A stretch of 64,000 bases of DNA from Onchocerca volvulus (GCA_000499405.2 HG738138.1:13517208-13581207), one strand, 5' to 3'; shown: positions 36,167-50,509, counted from the first letter of the stretch. The notes: a model not told the origin generated them from the sequence alone. Made by a program: numbers and translations.

Positions 36167-39100
36167 CATACAGGAATGGCATGGTCATCATTTCAACAAT
36201 ACAATATACTTTTCAATAGTTATAAACATGTATCAGTGCTCTGTACCAGAATTACAATTTGTAACGAAATACATTTTAACTCATGTTTAATAAAGAATTA
36301 TAAAACAAGTAAATGCTACGGGAATACATGTAGGTTTAGAATATACACTCATACGATTCTTTGATGATGACATGACGATGACGCTGGTTGAGACGCGGCC
36401 TTGAGTAAATACCCCTAATTATTTGGAATTTTCAACAAGCGGCAATCATCATGCATACTCTTGTGGAAATGCATTCATCATCACTGTCCACTGTTTATTT
36501 CACCTGAGAAGATCCATCAGCATCACCTGTACACTGCCACTACTTAAATATTGCAGTATATATATATTTACACTAGAAATATTTCAATCTTCTTATATAC
36601 ATATGATTGTGTTGCAAGCGAAAGAATTCTTTTGCTAAAATGGAATAAGTCAGAATGCATTAAATAATTCTGAGTGCAAATATTTTGGAATACTGAATTC
36701 GAATAATCTGGAAGCACGTAATGCAAAAATTATGCAACACAATTGAACTAAATTCATTTAGAGTAACTGATATACATAAACAATGTAAAATTAAGCTATT
36801 CAGAATGTTGCATAAAAGTATAGAATGTTATATTAGTTTTAAAGTGAGAAGCTAATTCGGCCTGTAAAATGCAATTTTCTGGAAATTTGAAATTTTTGGT
36901 TGGGAAATCGAAGAAGAAATTGGTAGTAACTGAAAAATGATGGAAAATGGAACTGAAAAGCACCCGAGATAAGATGGTGATAATTTGATACATTACCGAC
37001 GACATACGCTCGACAATAGTTGTTCGAACGAAGTTCGCTTATTTGGCGAATCGGAATAAACAATACATCAATTAGTCACTAAACTGCCTTCAAATGATGC
37101 CACATCAAAGGAATAGATTAAAATATTAACATATTTGCATAGCAAGCACTGAGTGATACAATTCAACAAAAAAGCAATACCAAACTTTTACGTAAGCATA
37201 ATGAACTCAAATAACTTATTAATTGATCTGACCATTCTAAAAGATTAAAGTTATAAAGAATGAGACGAGAACCAGAATAAAGAATGTGAAGCATTACTAA
37301 CTAATTAAAATACTGGAAAAAATATACATAAAATTTGTGGAAATTTGAGAAGAATGTTTGAATCCCAGTAGTAACCTTCCTATGTAATTGTATTGTTAAT
37401 TTTCAATTAAACCATATATAAATCTTTTTATGCAAATAGTTGAAAGATGCCAGGATTTTAAAGTTCAGTGCTCCGTTCTGTGAGGATTAAACGAAGAGAA
37501 AGGATGTGATTTTAAAGTCGCATCCATTCCATTACAATTTGCAAATAGGTTACACGGAGTAGAAATAAGTAATTGAACAATTGATATTATGGTGCGGGTA
37601 AACGAGAAGAACAGAAATATAGAAGTATTAATTGAAAAATAAGATTGCATTTGTTAAATATTCTAAAAATTTGTATTCTGTGTATAGAATCTGATCAGAA
37701 TAAAATAAAAAACAATCAGATTATCATGAAACACACATCTGTACAGAAATAGCTGACAAGCTGTTAGGCATAAAAATAAGCGTCATTGACACTACACCGA
37801 AAAATTTTTTTGCCTGCTAGTTTTACTTAATAGTGAGTCTTGCAACTCATTTTTCAATATTTTTTTAATTTTCGCGGAACGACATCCAAGATTAAATTAT
37901 TTGTCATCTTATTTGTTCCTGATTCAGCTGCCATATAAATTCGTAATATACAATTACGTAATATACACGTAATTTGCTTCGTTTTTCTACTATCAAATTT
38001 AATAGACGTCTACGGTATATCTTCAATTCTTTAAGAAACTTCAGATTGAATTCAATTGCTTTTTACACGACCTTAATTTGTTCGAAGAAATATTATCTTT
38101 TCAAATTGATCGAATTTACACCATTACGAAAAAAAAAAGGTGCAAAAATAAAAATTGCTCAATGGGAAAAAAAATAATTCAATTATTTGATTGAGAATTC
38201 CATGGAGGTTTAGAGCAGATGTTGCAATTCAATTTAATTTTCAAATAAATCAATAAAAAACGTTCAATATGTTTTACTTTGCAACATATCATAATCAGCT
38301 CTTAAATAAGGTTATAATGGATAACGACCTTTAAACATATACATTCCATTATTAATTTACTACCGAGCAAAATGAGAATTAATGTCGAGAGAAAAAAATA
38401 AAGGAAGATAAATTCTATTTATTTTGATTTTCAAAAGAGAATTCTGAGTGTAAGAGTGTTTTGAAGACGGCAAATAACATGAAATGCACCGAAAGACCAA
38501 AAACAAAATAATGCATCATTTAATTCTTGCATTTATTTCAATCAAAACGCGAACCTTGATTGAAAAAAATAACACTTCATTTTAAATCAAGAAAGAAAGC
38601 AAATGCTACTTAAGCTAACTTACTACTAAACATTTCTAGTGGCGGTGAGGACAAATAAACCGTTTGGCAAAATTAATTATAACTTCAAGCAACTGAATTA
38701 CATTGGAAGCACCAAAGAAAGATAAACTATTTAGAACGAAACGCTCGTCTTCTTTACAATATTCTTTCTGATTTCCACAGAGCAATTTGTCATTCGCCTT
38801 TCAAAATTTCAATTTGCTAAAAATTCATTCGTCTTTCAAAACTTCAATTTGCTGTCCGTTGGACTACACACTGTTTAAAGTGGCAAGTTCTTCTCTTATA
38901 TATATAAATGCAAGTGAATGTATATTTGCATACTAAAGTTTGCTTGTGATATATGTCTGAGATTGTGTGCGGACTTGTTAAAAAATGAGAAAAGAAAGGA
39001 AACAAAGAGCATTACAACTTGTACAATTCATTTTACCGCCTAAGCATTACACTTTCTATTCAGTTCTTACTTTTAAAAATGAAAACAGAAAAGCGAAAAA

Positions 39101-41533
39101 AGTGGGTGAAATTCCATTGAATTCTGCTTTCTTCTTCCATTTTTTGCGAGATTTTGTTATCGAGATTCATGTTTGTTTACTCTCACTTTCTTTCCCTTCC
39201 CTTCATAAATATTTGAGAGGATCAGTGTCCCTCTAAATGGCTCAGATGAATGCTTGTTTCAGTATTATCAACAGAAAATTCACACATTTTGCAATTTAGT
39301 CTTCCCTGAGTAATCATCGTGAAGAATTCGAGTATGACGCTCACAACTTTTTATCCGAAACGTTTGAAGATTGCATGAAAGAAGCTCGATAGTAATCGAA
39401 AGGACGAAGAATAGCTTGGCAAAGAAATAGCGCTTTGTTGCGATAATTGACAAGCTATAATTTGCTAATCTTTTTTGTAGTTTCATTATAATTAGACTGA
39501 TTATTAATGGAAATTAATAACAACTTCCAATTGAATGGCTTTTCATATTAATTTTAATTAATTCAATTTCAATTCATATTTCCTTCCATCCAGCCAAGTT
39601 TTATACTCATTGTCGCATAAAACTGACAAATTAACAAAAAAGGTACACTATTTTTAAATGATTCTATTTTTTGCATTCTTAATATGATTTTAAGCAGAGT
39701 TGCTGGTATTTTTACGCAGCTGGCAATGAATACTTCAATTGAGAAGAAGTAAAAAACAAGAAAATGAAAAACGAAATGTTGGAAGATTTCCTGAAAAGGT
39801 CAATGCGGATAGTAATTGACCTTTGGTGATGAACTGACTTAAAAGATTAAGTAATCAGCATGCATAGAAAAACACTAGGCGTTAGCTTTGACGGTTTACA
39901 GAGCAGTATGCTACTTTTATAATTGCTATTAATTAAAAAAATGGCATTAACCTCCAAAAAACAATCTGTATCACCTACTGAAAAAGATTAATTATCTAAC
40001 CTAACGACTTCTGAATTCTTTTTATTCGTATTGATAAGTTATTATCAAGTCATTTCATTCACTACATTGTTATGGTTGAAAAGGACACTAATACATCTTC
40101 AAACTAGAACTTGAAACTTCAACAGGATTGATACCATCGCTTCAGGAATGATCGAATTATCATCAGTTGCCATCGATCGACTTTTGATAATGAGCAATGT
40201 GAAAAACAACAAAATCATGCTTGCAGTGCCAAAAGTGCATTGAAATACCAAAGTGATTTTAAAAGTGATTTATTTATTATTTCTACCCAGTAAAAGACAA
40301 TTAAGGATAACTTATTGCTGCACTTTCCAAAAATGCACAACAAAACCATTTGACACCAAGCATTACTATCTGCTCACTTCACTTCAACTGTTTTAGTCTT
40401 GTAACTTGTCCAGGTATTATTGAAGAATAGACTTAAATGGAAGTATTAATGACAAGTACTACAATGCTGTTTATTTATGTCATTTTTGAGTGAAATTTCG
40501 GAACAGGCGAATTGATGTGATTGAATGCACTATTTGTAAACAAGTAAATGGATGCTTAGATAAATAAATTTGTGCTTTCTGCAAAGTGAAAAAAAAAGCC
40601 AAAAGCTGAAACGATTATTTCAGTCAAGCTTGTAGTTCTTAAATGAATGATTGTATCGCTATTCTTTGTAATTCAATCCCCATTTCACTAATAAGGTCCA
40701 GCCTATCATATAAGATGTTATGCAATAATTGCATGTTTATTCTAGCAGAAATTTTCGGTGAGATTTGATTTAAATGTAGAATTAAATTTCGAGATTCTGT
40801 CCATTTCGATAAATGAAAAATGATAATAAAACCGAAGAAAGATTACTGTGATATTTGAAAAATTTTAGGTTCGATCAGTAATCAATTTCAGTTAGCTGAT
40901 ATGTGACGTTTATTAAAATTTGAACAATGGAATAAACATTGATCAAACAAATTGAGTGACGTATGAGAAAATCTATTATAATCTACTCGCTTATTACTAC
41001 AACTTCATCAGATCAACATCATGGTTCTGGTAAATAAGTCATAAGAAATGACAATTTCCGCGTACTTAAGCTTCCCTCGTCTAAGACTTAATTTGTGCAT
41101 TCCTAGTATATATATTTTTTGGGGAATAAGTTTAAATGATAATCATTTATCATTTTAATACGAAAATTTTTGCGAATTTCGTTTTCGAATTATTCTAACT
41201 TCTTCCGCAATAAAAAAAATCGAAGACAAATTAATCATTTTGCTCCAAGTTTAATTTGACGTGGATTTAAGTTGTTTTCTTTTTCCCATGATGACTATCA
41301 CTGGCATTTTGACAAGAATAACTCTTCAGCCAAGCTTAACTGATTAATTAAGGATTTGATAAATAAGAGCGATATGGCAATAAATGAAGGTATATTTTAT
41401 GATAAATGGAGGCACTGATATTGTGGTCAGTGCAAAAGATGTTTGACAGTGGATAGTGAAGACTGTCTCCAAGTGAGTTTATCAGCAATAATGAATTGGC
41501 AGCTATCATTTCATCATTTGCTTATCATTATGA

Positions 41534-44500
41534 TCAGAAATCAATGCCGCATTCGCGTGTTATATTCATCGTCTGATATCGTTGATAAAGAACGGTTGAA
41601 GGAGCGAAGCGATGCAAGAATAAAAAGACAATATAAAGCAGACCGATACCGAAAAGATCACCAAGGGAAGTCAAAACTGGTACCGAACTATTGTCTGGAT
41701 CCAATCGGAACCACCACAACCCATAAACTGTCACTTGGCATAAATAAAACAATAGTAAGCCCTAAAAATTTTAAAAGTAAGTTTCATGAACAATCAATTC
41801 AATTACGCTTTATCTAAGTTGAAACTAAATCAAAATTAAGCATCACTGATTTCAAATAGATATCTGTAATTTAAAAATCAGTTATTCTCACACATCATTG
41901 CCTAATAAATTGACTAAATAGTAATCATGATTTGCAGTTCATGAAAATTTATTACTTGTATAAAGGCGGCCAAAATGTAACCCCCAACAAGAATCCAACT
42001 GAAATCAATATTTTGAGCTGTGAAAATAACCACAGTGACAAATAAAAAATTATACGGGATTGCCGTTACTAATAGCAGAAACGCTACTTTGGAATCCAGA
42101 TCTGAAAATGATAGTACGGTCATTGATTTTTAATTATTGTGAAATCCTAATACCACGTATTATTATATTGATGAAAAGCAGTTAAGATTTTTTATCAATA
42201 AGATTTCTGTTTTATATTGGGTGCATTTCCCAGAACATTCTGATAACGAATAATTAATTGCTACTTATTTAATGCTCATTTTAGACTGGAGAATTGATGT
42301 CAGACAAAAAGAATTGAGTGATTTTTTTGTTTGGATTCGAAGTAGATAATAGAGTATTGCGGCACTCGCAACATCACCAACACTTTCAATCCTCAAAGTG
42401 CTAACAAGCGGAAAATAATGGTAGTTCATGAAATTTCACGGAGAAAACGAAGACCTTTGAGATAAGGAATAAGCGACCGGCCATCGTATCTTAACAATGA
42501 GCAATTAGAACAGTCTTCGGCACAATCTTCCTAGAACTGTACAAGAAGCTATTAAAGGAAGTAATGTCAGCCACATTGCTATCGTTTGGCATTTCAAGCG
42601 AATCGAAACGATGAAAAAATTTGATGAGTGGACACCTTTTGGATTGATCGACAACAAAGAACTATCTGGAAGTGTCGTCATTTCTCATTTTAAAAATGTA
42701 CCATTTTTTGTTAAGCTGTAACGTACGATGAAAATACGACAGCACGGATTAGGATATTAATGATTAACGGTAAATGAGCTTTAAAGTACTTTTCAAAATG
42801 GAATTTGTACCAACAGTGTCATAATCACCAATTTTTGTCATAATCCCTCTTTGATGACCTGCTACTACTAAAGCATCCCGATGAAATTTTTCGTTCATTA
42901 CATCTAAGAAACATGCATAAAAAGTCATGAAGCAAGTCAAAGCAGATACTGGTCATTAAAAGGAACTCAATTCTCTTCACCACAGTATCCAACGACAAAT
43001 CCCAAAATTTTGAAACATTGCTTATCAGTATTCCAAAAGGTAGATGATTTGAACTATGAATTTTCGCTTTATCTCTTATATTCATCTGACCTCTCTTCAA
43101 TAAATGCGGAAATTCTGCTTAAGGATCTGTCGAATCTGGAAGCAAACACTTCACCACAAAAATATTTTTAATTGTTATGCTCTCAGCAGAGATGGAGCAC
43201 AACAATTAAAATATTATCAACCGAGATGTGTTTAGGCCTAATTATAGTGATTTGAAATTCATGGTCCAAATTACTTTTATATCATCCTAACATTTTGGTA
43301 ACAATTACCAGGTTTGAAAAAAAAAACGAAAAAACACATGTTTTTGGATCATTTTCGTCAAAAAAACTGTCCGAAGCGTCAAATAGTCTCCCGAATATTC
43401 TGATTTGCAGTTTAAAAAATTGTTACGGACACTCTTTCCTCCGTTCCTCCCCTTCTCTGATGAAGTTCTGCAATCGAGAACACTGTTTCAACGATCCTCA
43501 AATGTGATCTTGGAATATGATAGCTTTGATTGTCATAGTTTTAGTTTTTTTCCCCTAGTAAGAAATTTTGTCTTTGTTGCTATTCTCTTTGAGTACTTGC
43601 CGAAGTTTTGTGCCATTTTTTGGATGCATCAATTTCCAGAGAAAAAAAAAAATAAATGCTTACGACGTAAACAGAAGAAACGCAATGGATTTAAAGAAGT
43701 CCATATAGTTGTGCCAGCTGGAAGTGTGCCGAGCGAATATTTAGACAGATGCAAAGCCGTAGCAAGACGACTAGACTGTACACTTACTCGATTACCAGCA
43801 AGTCCTGTAAATTGGTCAAATTTCAGAAGACAAATATCCTAAAACGAAGAGCCGAATAAAAAGTTGCAAAGAGAGTTTAAATTTACTTCATTTGGATTAA
43901 TTCACTTATTGAGATGAACATTCACTTTTTTCACTTTCGTTTTCTTGAACTCTTCTTAAAAATGCTTAAATTTATAAAAAATGAACGCGATGAAGGAATT
44001 TCTCGAATGAAAAAGATTCCCACAGCAATCGTAAATGATTCTGAAATACTACGAATTAATCATTTCACGAAAACACCTGCAATAAGTGGATGAAGCGCAG
44101 CAATACCAGGAAAAACAACAATAGCTGATTGAAGTAATAAGCCACTGCAGCTGAAATCTGAAACAGTGTTAACTATTGGCTCGAAGTTTCGACTCTTCGG
44201 TTTTGCTTAAGCCTTAAAAGATAGATGAGCTTGAGCTAATGAACTTGAATTTTTTTTTCAACTTGTTTCCATAAATTTACTTTCAGAGCAAGAAAAAATC
44301 TTTCTCAAAAGAACAGAAATTTATAAAGTTCGATATAGCTGCTGATCACAGTTTTAGATTTGTTTTTACTTTAGAGTTGCAAGAAGTTCCTGAATGGTAG
44401 TGAAATAAGACATGAAGAATGTTGAAAGGATTCACTCCATTCGAAATTGAAAGCTTTCAATTTTCATTGTGGATCATATAAATGATTTTTTTAGAGGAAA

Positions 44501-46642
44501 TTACTATCAAAATATTTTGCCATGAATACTAACCATCCGACAATGATGGCTGCTGTAACAGCAAACCAGCCATCCTTCAGAACTGCCCTCGTACGTGGGT
44601 CCTTCGCAGCATAATAAGTCAGGAATGGTGTAATGCACAGTAGAAATATCACCATTGCAATGTTGAGGATGTATAAATTGCCGATATACATATGAACTAC
44701 CAAAGTTCCCATACCAATCTGAAATTTGACTAAAAAATTGAAAATAGGAAAAGTGGTACGATAGGATTACTTTGGCAGTAACCTGATAGTTATGAGTTAT
44801 TTGATTTAAATAGATTACTCCACTGAAGTGGCAAGTTGCCTACCTGCTTCCCAGAGCGTCGTAAATAACTTTAAGAATCTTAGAATATAATTTAGGGAGA
44901 AATTAGTGCGATATTTTATAGGAAAATGAAACGATCATAACAGTTCACACCATACATCAATCTTTAGAAACAATCTCAAACATTTTCAAACTTGAGATCA
45001 GTTTTCGTTCCTTTCAGTAAAGTGCTTAGTTACACTATTATAATGTTGTTGTTCATTTAAGCAAAGCAGAATTGATTTCAGAAGTCTCGACATTCAGAAA
45101 GTGTTCCCAAAAAATCTTATTTGAAACATAACATCCTAAACCTAAAAAGCTTATTAATCAAAATTTATTCGTTACACTATTTTTGTTTCAAAAGAAATAC
45201 CAGCATAATTAATGTGATAAAATCGCTGAGTGTTGCCGTAAGTGGCGCAGTGATGTTATCAGGATCAATGCCATATCGAAGGGTAGAAACAACGATAGCT
45301 ATCATCACGAAACCAATAATAAGAGAAGACAGGAATGCCGTATAAATACTGCTTGAAAGTATTACCATAGCATGCGATTGATTGAACTGCAAAGTTCGAT
45401 TAATGAATCTAAATGGCATTTATAAACTGAATGTCAAATTTTCAAATCAGGCCATCTTTGATTTTCTCAATAAAAAATAATTTCGTAGAAAAACATGAAG
45501 TATTCTAATCAGTTGGCTTAGTTGGGAATTATCCTAAAGATTTTGTTCAGATTTATTCGGGGTCTGATTTTCCAAGCTTTTTCTTATATCGAATTGTGCA
45601 ACCTTCTCTGCACTTGGTCATTCTACTATCAAATATAATTAATTGCAGAGTAGTCCAGAGTAACGCATAAAACGAAACAATTAACGAACATTGCAGTTGA
45701 TCAAGCCAATTGCACTGCTAAGTAAAGCCGCAAAAAAAGATAAGATGATTGCTTGCAATTCAATAAGACAGAAATTAAAACGAGCAATAACAAAAACTTC
45801 CTTCGCTTCATTCATTCGACCTGCATTGCTCTAAAATTATTTCACTTTATTTTTCGGATCTGAGGAAAAATTCGAAAGAAAAAAAAGAAAAAAATTTATT
45901 TTTATTGTTTTTTTCTTCATTCCTTTCTTCCTTCTCTTCCCCAAAATAAAATTTATTTTTATCAAATGAGTCTTGATGCTATCATCCCGAATATCTATGC
46001 GTATCCATTAATTGCGGGATCAAAAAAACCATCCTCATTAAAAAGCATATAACAAACCAGGGTGCAGAATCGTGATGCATATGTTATTTCAAGATTGCCT
46101 TTCAAGCCAAGCAAAGCTGGTACTAGAATAAATGTTTCCGGTACATATAAAAAAAGCCACCAGTGTTGAGCTCTTTCAAAAAATAGTCCAGTACAAATTT
46201 GTCCTAATCCAGCAACAAAAAATGGTAATAATGTCTGAAAGCTTTGATGCAGTCTTTTATAAATTTCAAATATTTCGAAAATCCGAATGTAAATATTATT
46301 AATATTATTATTTAGCGCCTTCTCTTATCAAAGTATTGGCGCCAAACTTTTGGGGCAGATCGAATCCGCATATAATCTTATTATTCCGCATTGATAGATG
46401 CATCAATCTGGATGGATGGATAGAACCCAAAACACTCGTTCATTCTTCTGTTACAAAAATAGATGACATACTTGTCTTAAAACACTGATCAATATTGCAT
46501 TCTCTCTTTCTTCATCTAAATGTTGAAATGAATCAAACTGAATACTTCTATTTCCAGATTTTTCAGAACTTAAGTTCCCTAAATGCTTAGTTTTTCTCTG
46601 TACTGACATTATCATTATGAGAATATTGATCCCATCTAACAT
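41534..46642 (-). CDS. SLC41/MgtE-type divalent cation transporter
   Basis: Nine exons give about 482 residues: 46472-46642, 46058-46234, 45690-45830, 45201-45386, 44534-44718, 44077-44150, 43664-43804, 41956-42101 and 41534-41761. All phases match. The two internally repeated MgtE-like halves are visible. The first runs VPALLGLKGNLEITYASRFCT, then GIDPDNITAPLTATLSDFITL. The second runs PLIAG-GLAGNRVSVQSSRL, then RLDPDNSSVPVLTSLGDLFG. The two DPDN motifs are the cation-pathway signatures of this family, which moves Mg2+ across the plasma membrane. The N-terminus before the first membrane segment is short (about 45 residues). The start at 46642 opens the frame, but MSVQRK a few codons later is also possible. 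The exon 44077-44150 has two usable acceptors 6 bases apart. Confidence 0.92.
42419..42740 (+). pseudogene. Mariner-type transposase fossil
   Basis: Read from 42419 in one frame with several stops, the sequence follows a mariner DNA-binding region. The pieces are FMKFHGENEDL, DKE, NLPRTVQEAIKGSNVSHIAI, then HFKRIETMKKFDEWTPF. The pattern 'NVSH..I..H.K.I....K.D.W.P' is typical of mariner transposases. A VTYDEN piece in the next frame stands for the VTxDEK catalytic block. Stops and a frameshift show it is dead. It lies in the longest SLC41 intron, antisense to that gene. No terminal inverted repeats were identified. Confidence 0.75.
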
Positions 46643-47821
46643 ATTTCCATACTAGCATAGGAAAATGCTTCACATGAGATAATGAAGCATTTTTGCTGAA
46701 TAATTTCGAAAAAAATTAGTTTTAGAAACCTCGAATAACTTCCTGAAGACCCGATGTGGAAAACATCGATTCAGAAGGTATTGGTTGTATTCGTCGTATT
46801 TGTGCCATCAGAGTTTTTCTTTCTTCACTGAATTTTAAACGATTCACGGAAAAATGTTGACATAAATCTCATTAGTTCTCACCAAACGAAAATTACATAC
46901 AGTTTTGCAAAAAAATTTACTCTTGCCCTTGATGAAATATTATAAAGCAAAGCTGGCAGATGCGTTTTTTCAAATAGGTTTTCAAATCACAAAATCTGTT
47001 CCATGATTCTAGGCTTTGTATGAATTCGGCAAGCAATTGGAGAGCCATAAATAAGTATACCTTAGCAAAAAGTCAAAGTTTGATGTTACTCCTAGTATCA
47101 GCTATGAATTAATTTCAGTTCACACGCAAGTTAATTAATGTGCGTCTTTCATAATCAATAAGTGATAAACTTCACTGGTTTTACTTAAAAACATTATACA
47201 TAAGATGATACACTGATTAAAAATTTTTCCAAAACAAGCAGAAAAATCACTGCAGAGATTTATAACTGTGGATCAACCAATTGAAAGCTAACAAATTGAA
47301 AAATGAATTAATTATCAAAATAGCATGTTTTTAAGATGAATTACATCATGACATTTGCATATACCTGTGCTTTAAAAGCTTTTCCTTTATAGTTTCAGCG
47401 AGACAATGGTGTGGAATATTTCAACAGAAAGTGATGTTTAGATAAGAATAATACTCAAATGGATTACAGAAAATAGTGATGTTAAAGTACAATTTTTTTG
47501 TCTTACTTTTTCAATTTCCTCGCTTTTTGAAAATATTCTTCCGTAAACAATAATTGTTCATGAATTCTTCTTCACTTCCCCAACTTCATTTCTCAAATTT
47601 GTATAACCTCGATAACATCCTTCTTCCGCTATGACAGACTGAATATAAAATATAAAGCCACGAGGTTCTTACTTCATTAAAAGAATTTGGAATGAATACT
47701 AAAGGAGCAATTTTATTTTACAAAAAATATTTTTAAAATTTATGATTTGTGTAATACTTCTTTTGTTCCTTCAATTAAATTTTTCATTAATTCATCAGTT
47801 TATCGCTTTTTTATTTCTATA
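46643..47821. other. Upstream region of the SLC41 gene
   Basis: The SLC41 promoter should be here. No reading frame, repeat or RNA gene was recognised between its start codon and the Helitron 3' boundary. Confidence 0.4.
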
Positions 47822-47834
47822 CTAGCTGTCCCGG

Positions 47835-47892
47835 CCACGCGGAGCGTGGCCGATCCAACTATCTATGGGTGCCGAACACGCTTCGCGTGTCC
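47835..47892. repeat. Helitron 3'-terminal hairpins
   Basis: Two GC-rich stem-loops lie side by side in otherwise AT-rich DNA. The first has the 9-bp arm CGGCCACGC and a three-base loop. The second is built on ACACGC/GCGTGT. On the minus strand the first is followed by GGACAG and the terminal CTAG, which is the expected spacing for a Helitron 3' terminus. Confidence 0.75.
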
Positions 47893-48372
47893 GGTTCCAG
47901 CTAATCTATATAAATAGAAATATTCATGTTCGTTTGTTCAAAATTTAAAACCTCCGAAAGTTCTTAAACATGCGCATTATCTGTATTCACAATCTTAGAT
48001 ATCGAAAAGTCCTTAACCTATTGCTTTGAAATTTTGATACAACGTTGCATTCGAATAGGTGCATGTTTTTAGATATTCGTCGATTGACTGGAAAGTTTCA
48101 TAGCGTTGCATTCGAACAGGCAAATGTTTTTAAATAAATAACCCGAGCAATTCAAGCTTTCCGTTAATTTTTTGCTTTGTGAGAAATATAATTTGTGAGA
48201 AATATAATTCGTTTGTTTTTTGATTTGTAGGGGATGTAGCTGCGTCGCACAAATGCCGAGGTCATGATAGTGTATAATCAAATGTTTCGTTCAAACAATT
48301 TGAGGATTATCTCTCTGACTCCTAATATTAAATTGTGTCTTAAATTGCCTCTTTTGTAAATTTTACCCATTG

Positions 48373-48490
48373 ATCTAAACGCACAATTCCAAGGATTGAC
48401 CCTGAGCTCTTTTGATCGTGAATGCAAACGTCTGTCGAATTCGCAATCTCTTAAATTGGAATGGCGCATCCACTGGAATCATAATAATGA
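48373..48490 (-). pseudogene. Helitron helicase C-terminal fragment
   Basis: The minus-strand reading gives PVDAPFQFKRLRIRQTFAFT, then IKRAQGQSLELC, before an in-frame stop. This matches the PIF1-like helicase motif containing KAQGQS near the end of Helitron proteins (here RAQGQS). The expected following segment (HGQLYVACSR-type) is not recognisable. Confidence 0.65.
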
Positions 48491-49489
48491 GCGGACGGAA
48501 CTTCGCAAGTTCTACACCGATTGTCTTCAAAATTTGACAAACCTTATATTTTCGAACAGGCCATCACTTTTATATAGATATGCTTACTTTATATATATAA
48601 TCCTCTAGAAGCTGCAATAGTTTATCTTGCACTATTTAAATTTCGCGAAAAAAAAAACAATTTTGTAAAAATTTTCCACAATATCGATTAAGCTTCCGAA
48701 AAAGAAAAAGCTTTACAATGTTTACGGTTAAAATGAAACATAGAATATTTTTATTTCCTCAGTTTCAAAAACATTTCTATACAATATCGATTTAAGTTCT
48801 GAGAAAAAAAAACTTTGTAGACAGAATTAAAGGAACTGGCTGAATTTTTACAGAAAATTCGCTGAGAATCAAAAATTACGACAAATGGCATGGCAAATTA
48901 TTGACTACTTAGAAATGTAAAAACCAATAAAAGCATTTCAAATGTTCCCCGACTTATCATTTGTAAAATACATTCTTTTCTTCTTTAAGTTCTAGAATTT
49001 GTGATACATTTAGTTTATATGCTACTTAATTTTTCAAACAAACTTTCTCAAGCAATGCCAAACCTAAACAATTAACATTAACTAAACTATGCAAATATTA
49101 ACGAAATTATGCATATTTATGATTATATTCTGAGTTCGCAGTTTATTGCTGCCGGCTCTTCCAGTAACAAAAAGGTAACTGCAACAAACAGAACGAAATT
49201 TTTCACGATCATGCAAAGTCCAGCTTATAATATGAAAGGATCTGTTGCGCTACTGGAAAAATGAAACTACCTCAACTTGAAGTACTGCCGATTCAAAGCG
49301 TTTCCTGTTTAAAATCAGAAAATACAATTCCTGCTTCCAAATGACATCGTTGGGTGCAGAAATCATGACGACGCAATTCATGCCAACTTTCAAAGTGAAT
49401 TATTTATCATTATTTGTTATTATTTATCATTATTTATTATGTTACGCAACAGTAAAAAATCAATAATATCAATAAAACAAATCTAATGA

Positions 49490-49950
49490 TGAATTTATTA
49501 AATAAGAAAGGAGAAAAAGACTAAAGGGAAAAAAAACCCGAGTCGGAGCATTAAACCGCTCCCGTTGACATTCCTGTATAAAATGTTAGAAAAGGGCGCC
49601 TTTGTTAGCGCGTGATGATGATGCGCCTTTGTTGGTGCGTTAGGGTCATTGATATTGACTTTAATTGAGGGTTAAAAAGAAATGATCAATAATCATTTAT
49701 TACTGATTATTATTTAGATAAATTTATCAAGTAAAAAAGGAGGAAACGACATAAAGGGAAAAAAACCCGAGTCAGAGCATTAAACCACTCCCGTTGACAT
49801 TCCTGTATAAAATGATAGAAAAGAGCGCCTTTGTTAGCGCGCGAAGCAAATCGAAATTGACCTCAGTTGAGGGTTACAAAGGAATGACTTATCATTTATT
49901 ACTATTTATTATTATTCAGTATTCTTTATTATTATTTAGTATTTATTTTA
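49490..49950 (+). repeat. Two tandem units, about 229 bp apart
   Basis: The units begin near 49490 and 49719. They share a run of A/G, then AACCCGAGTC, AGCATTAAACC, CTCCCGTTGACATTCCTG and GCGCCTTTGTTAGCGCG. The second unit has lost part of the GCGCC block and runs into the ATT microsatellite. A diverged copy exists at about 16955-17170, so the unit is a dispersed family rather than Helitron-specific. Confidence 0.7.
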
Positions 49951-50243
49951 ATTTCTTCATTATAATTTTTTACTATTTATTATTCTTTATTATCATTGTT
50001 ATTATTATTATTATTATAACAATAATTATTAATTATTATTATTATTAATTAATTACTATTGTCATTGCTAACCATATCCACTATTATTATTGTTTAATTA
50101 CTATTATTGCTAACCGTATTTATTATTATTTATTACTGTTTATCATTATTTATTATAATTTATTTATTTTTATTTATTATAATTCATTACTATTTATTAT
50201 TCTTTATTATTATTATTATTCTTTATTATTATTATTATTACTC

Positions 50244-50309
<66 letters not shown>

Positions 50310-50345
50310 TACTATTATTAATTACTATTACTATTATCATTACTA
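49890..50345. repeat. ATT/TTA microsatellite
   Basis: A long tract of (ATT)n, with interruptions such as tttattatt and aattactatt, becomes nearly pure at about 50200-50310. Its translations are runs of Leu, Ile or Tyr and are not genes. Confidence 0.9.
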
Positions 50346-50509
50346 ATCATATCTTTTACTCAAGAAAAGAAGGAGAGAGAGAAATGGGAGGAAGAAGGGA
50401 AATGAGAGAAAAAAAAGGTAGGCGGAGTGAATAAATTCCACCTCCTCACTTATTTTCGTTATCACGGATGTGACACGTGAAAAAAACTAAGTATGTCTAT
50501 ATGATCAAA

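Larger units (their letters stand above)
31792..41533. other. Large gene-poor intergenic region
   Basis: About 9.7 kb holds no gene I can support. 32240-32760 is visibly less AT-rich and is open in several frames on both strands (plus 32349-32720, minus 32460-32642), but without motifs. 33808-33978 (+) is an exon-like open stretch. 33498-33518 is a poly-A run. A long inverted repeat lies at 36075-36166. Other frames (35898-36161, 37974-38177, 38985-39236, 39280-39486) look like chance openings. It may be regulatory space or an unannotated non-coding transcript. Confidence 0.35.

Noticed and set aside
42825..43100. Minus-strand 91-codon frame in the SLC41 intron
   Set aside because: It does not continue the SLC41 protein and does not resemble the mariner C-terminus. 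It is probably chance.
43405..43842. Plus-strand 145-codon frame
   Set aside because: It overlaps the SLC41 exon 43664-43804 on the opposite strand. The minus-strand reading has the GNRVSVQSSRL family motif.
49794..50346. Long Leu/Ile/Tyr-rich frames
   Set aside because: They are translations of an ATT microsatellite.
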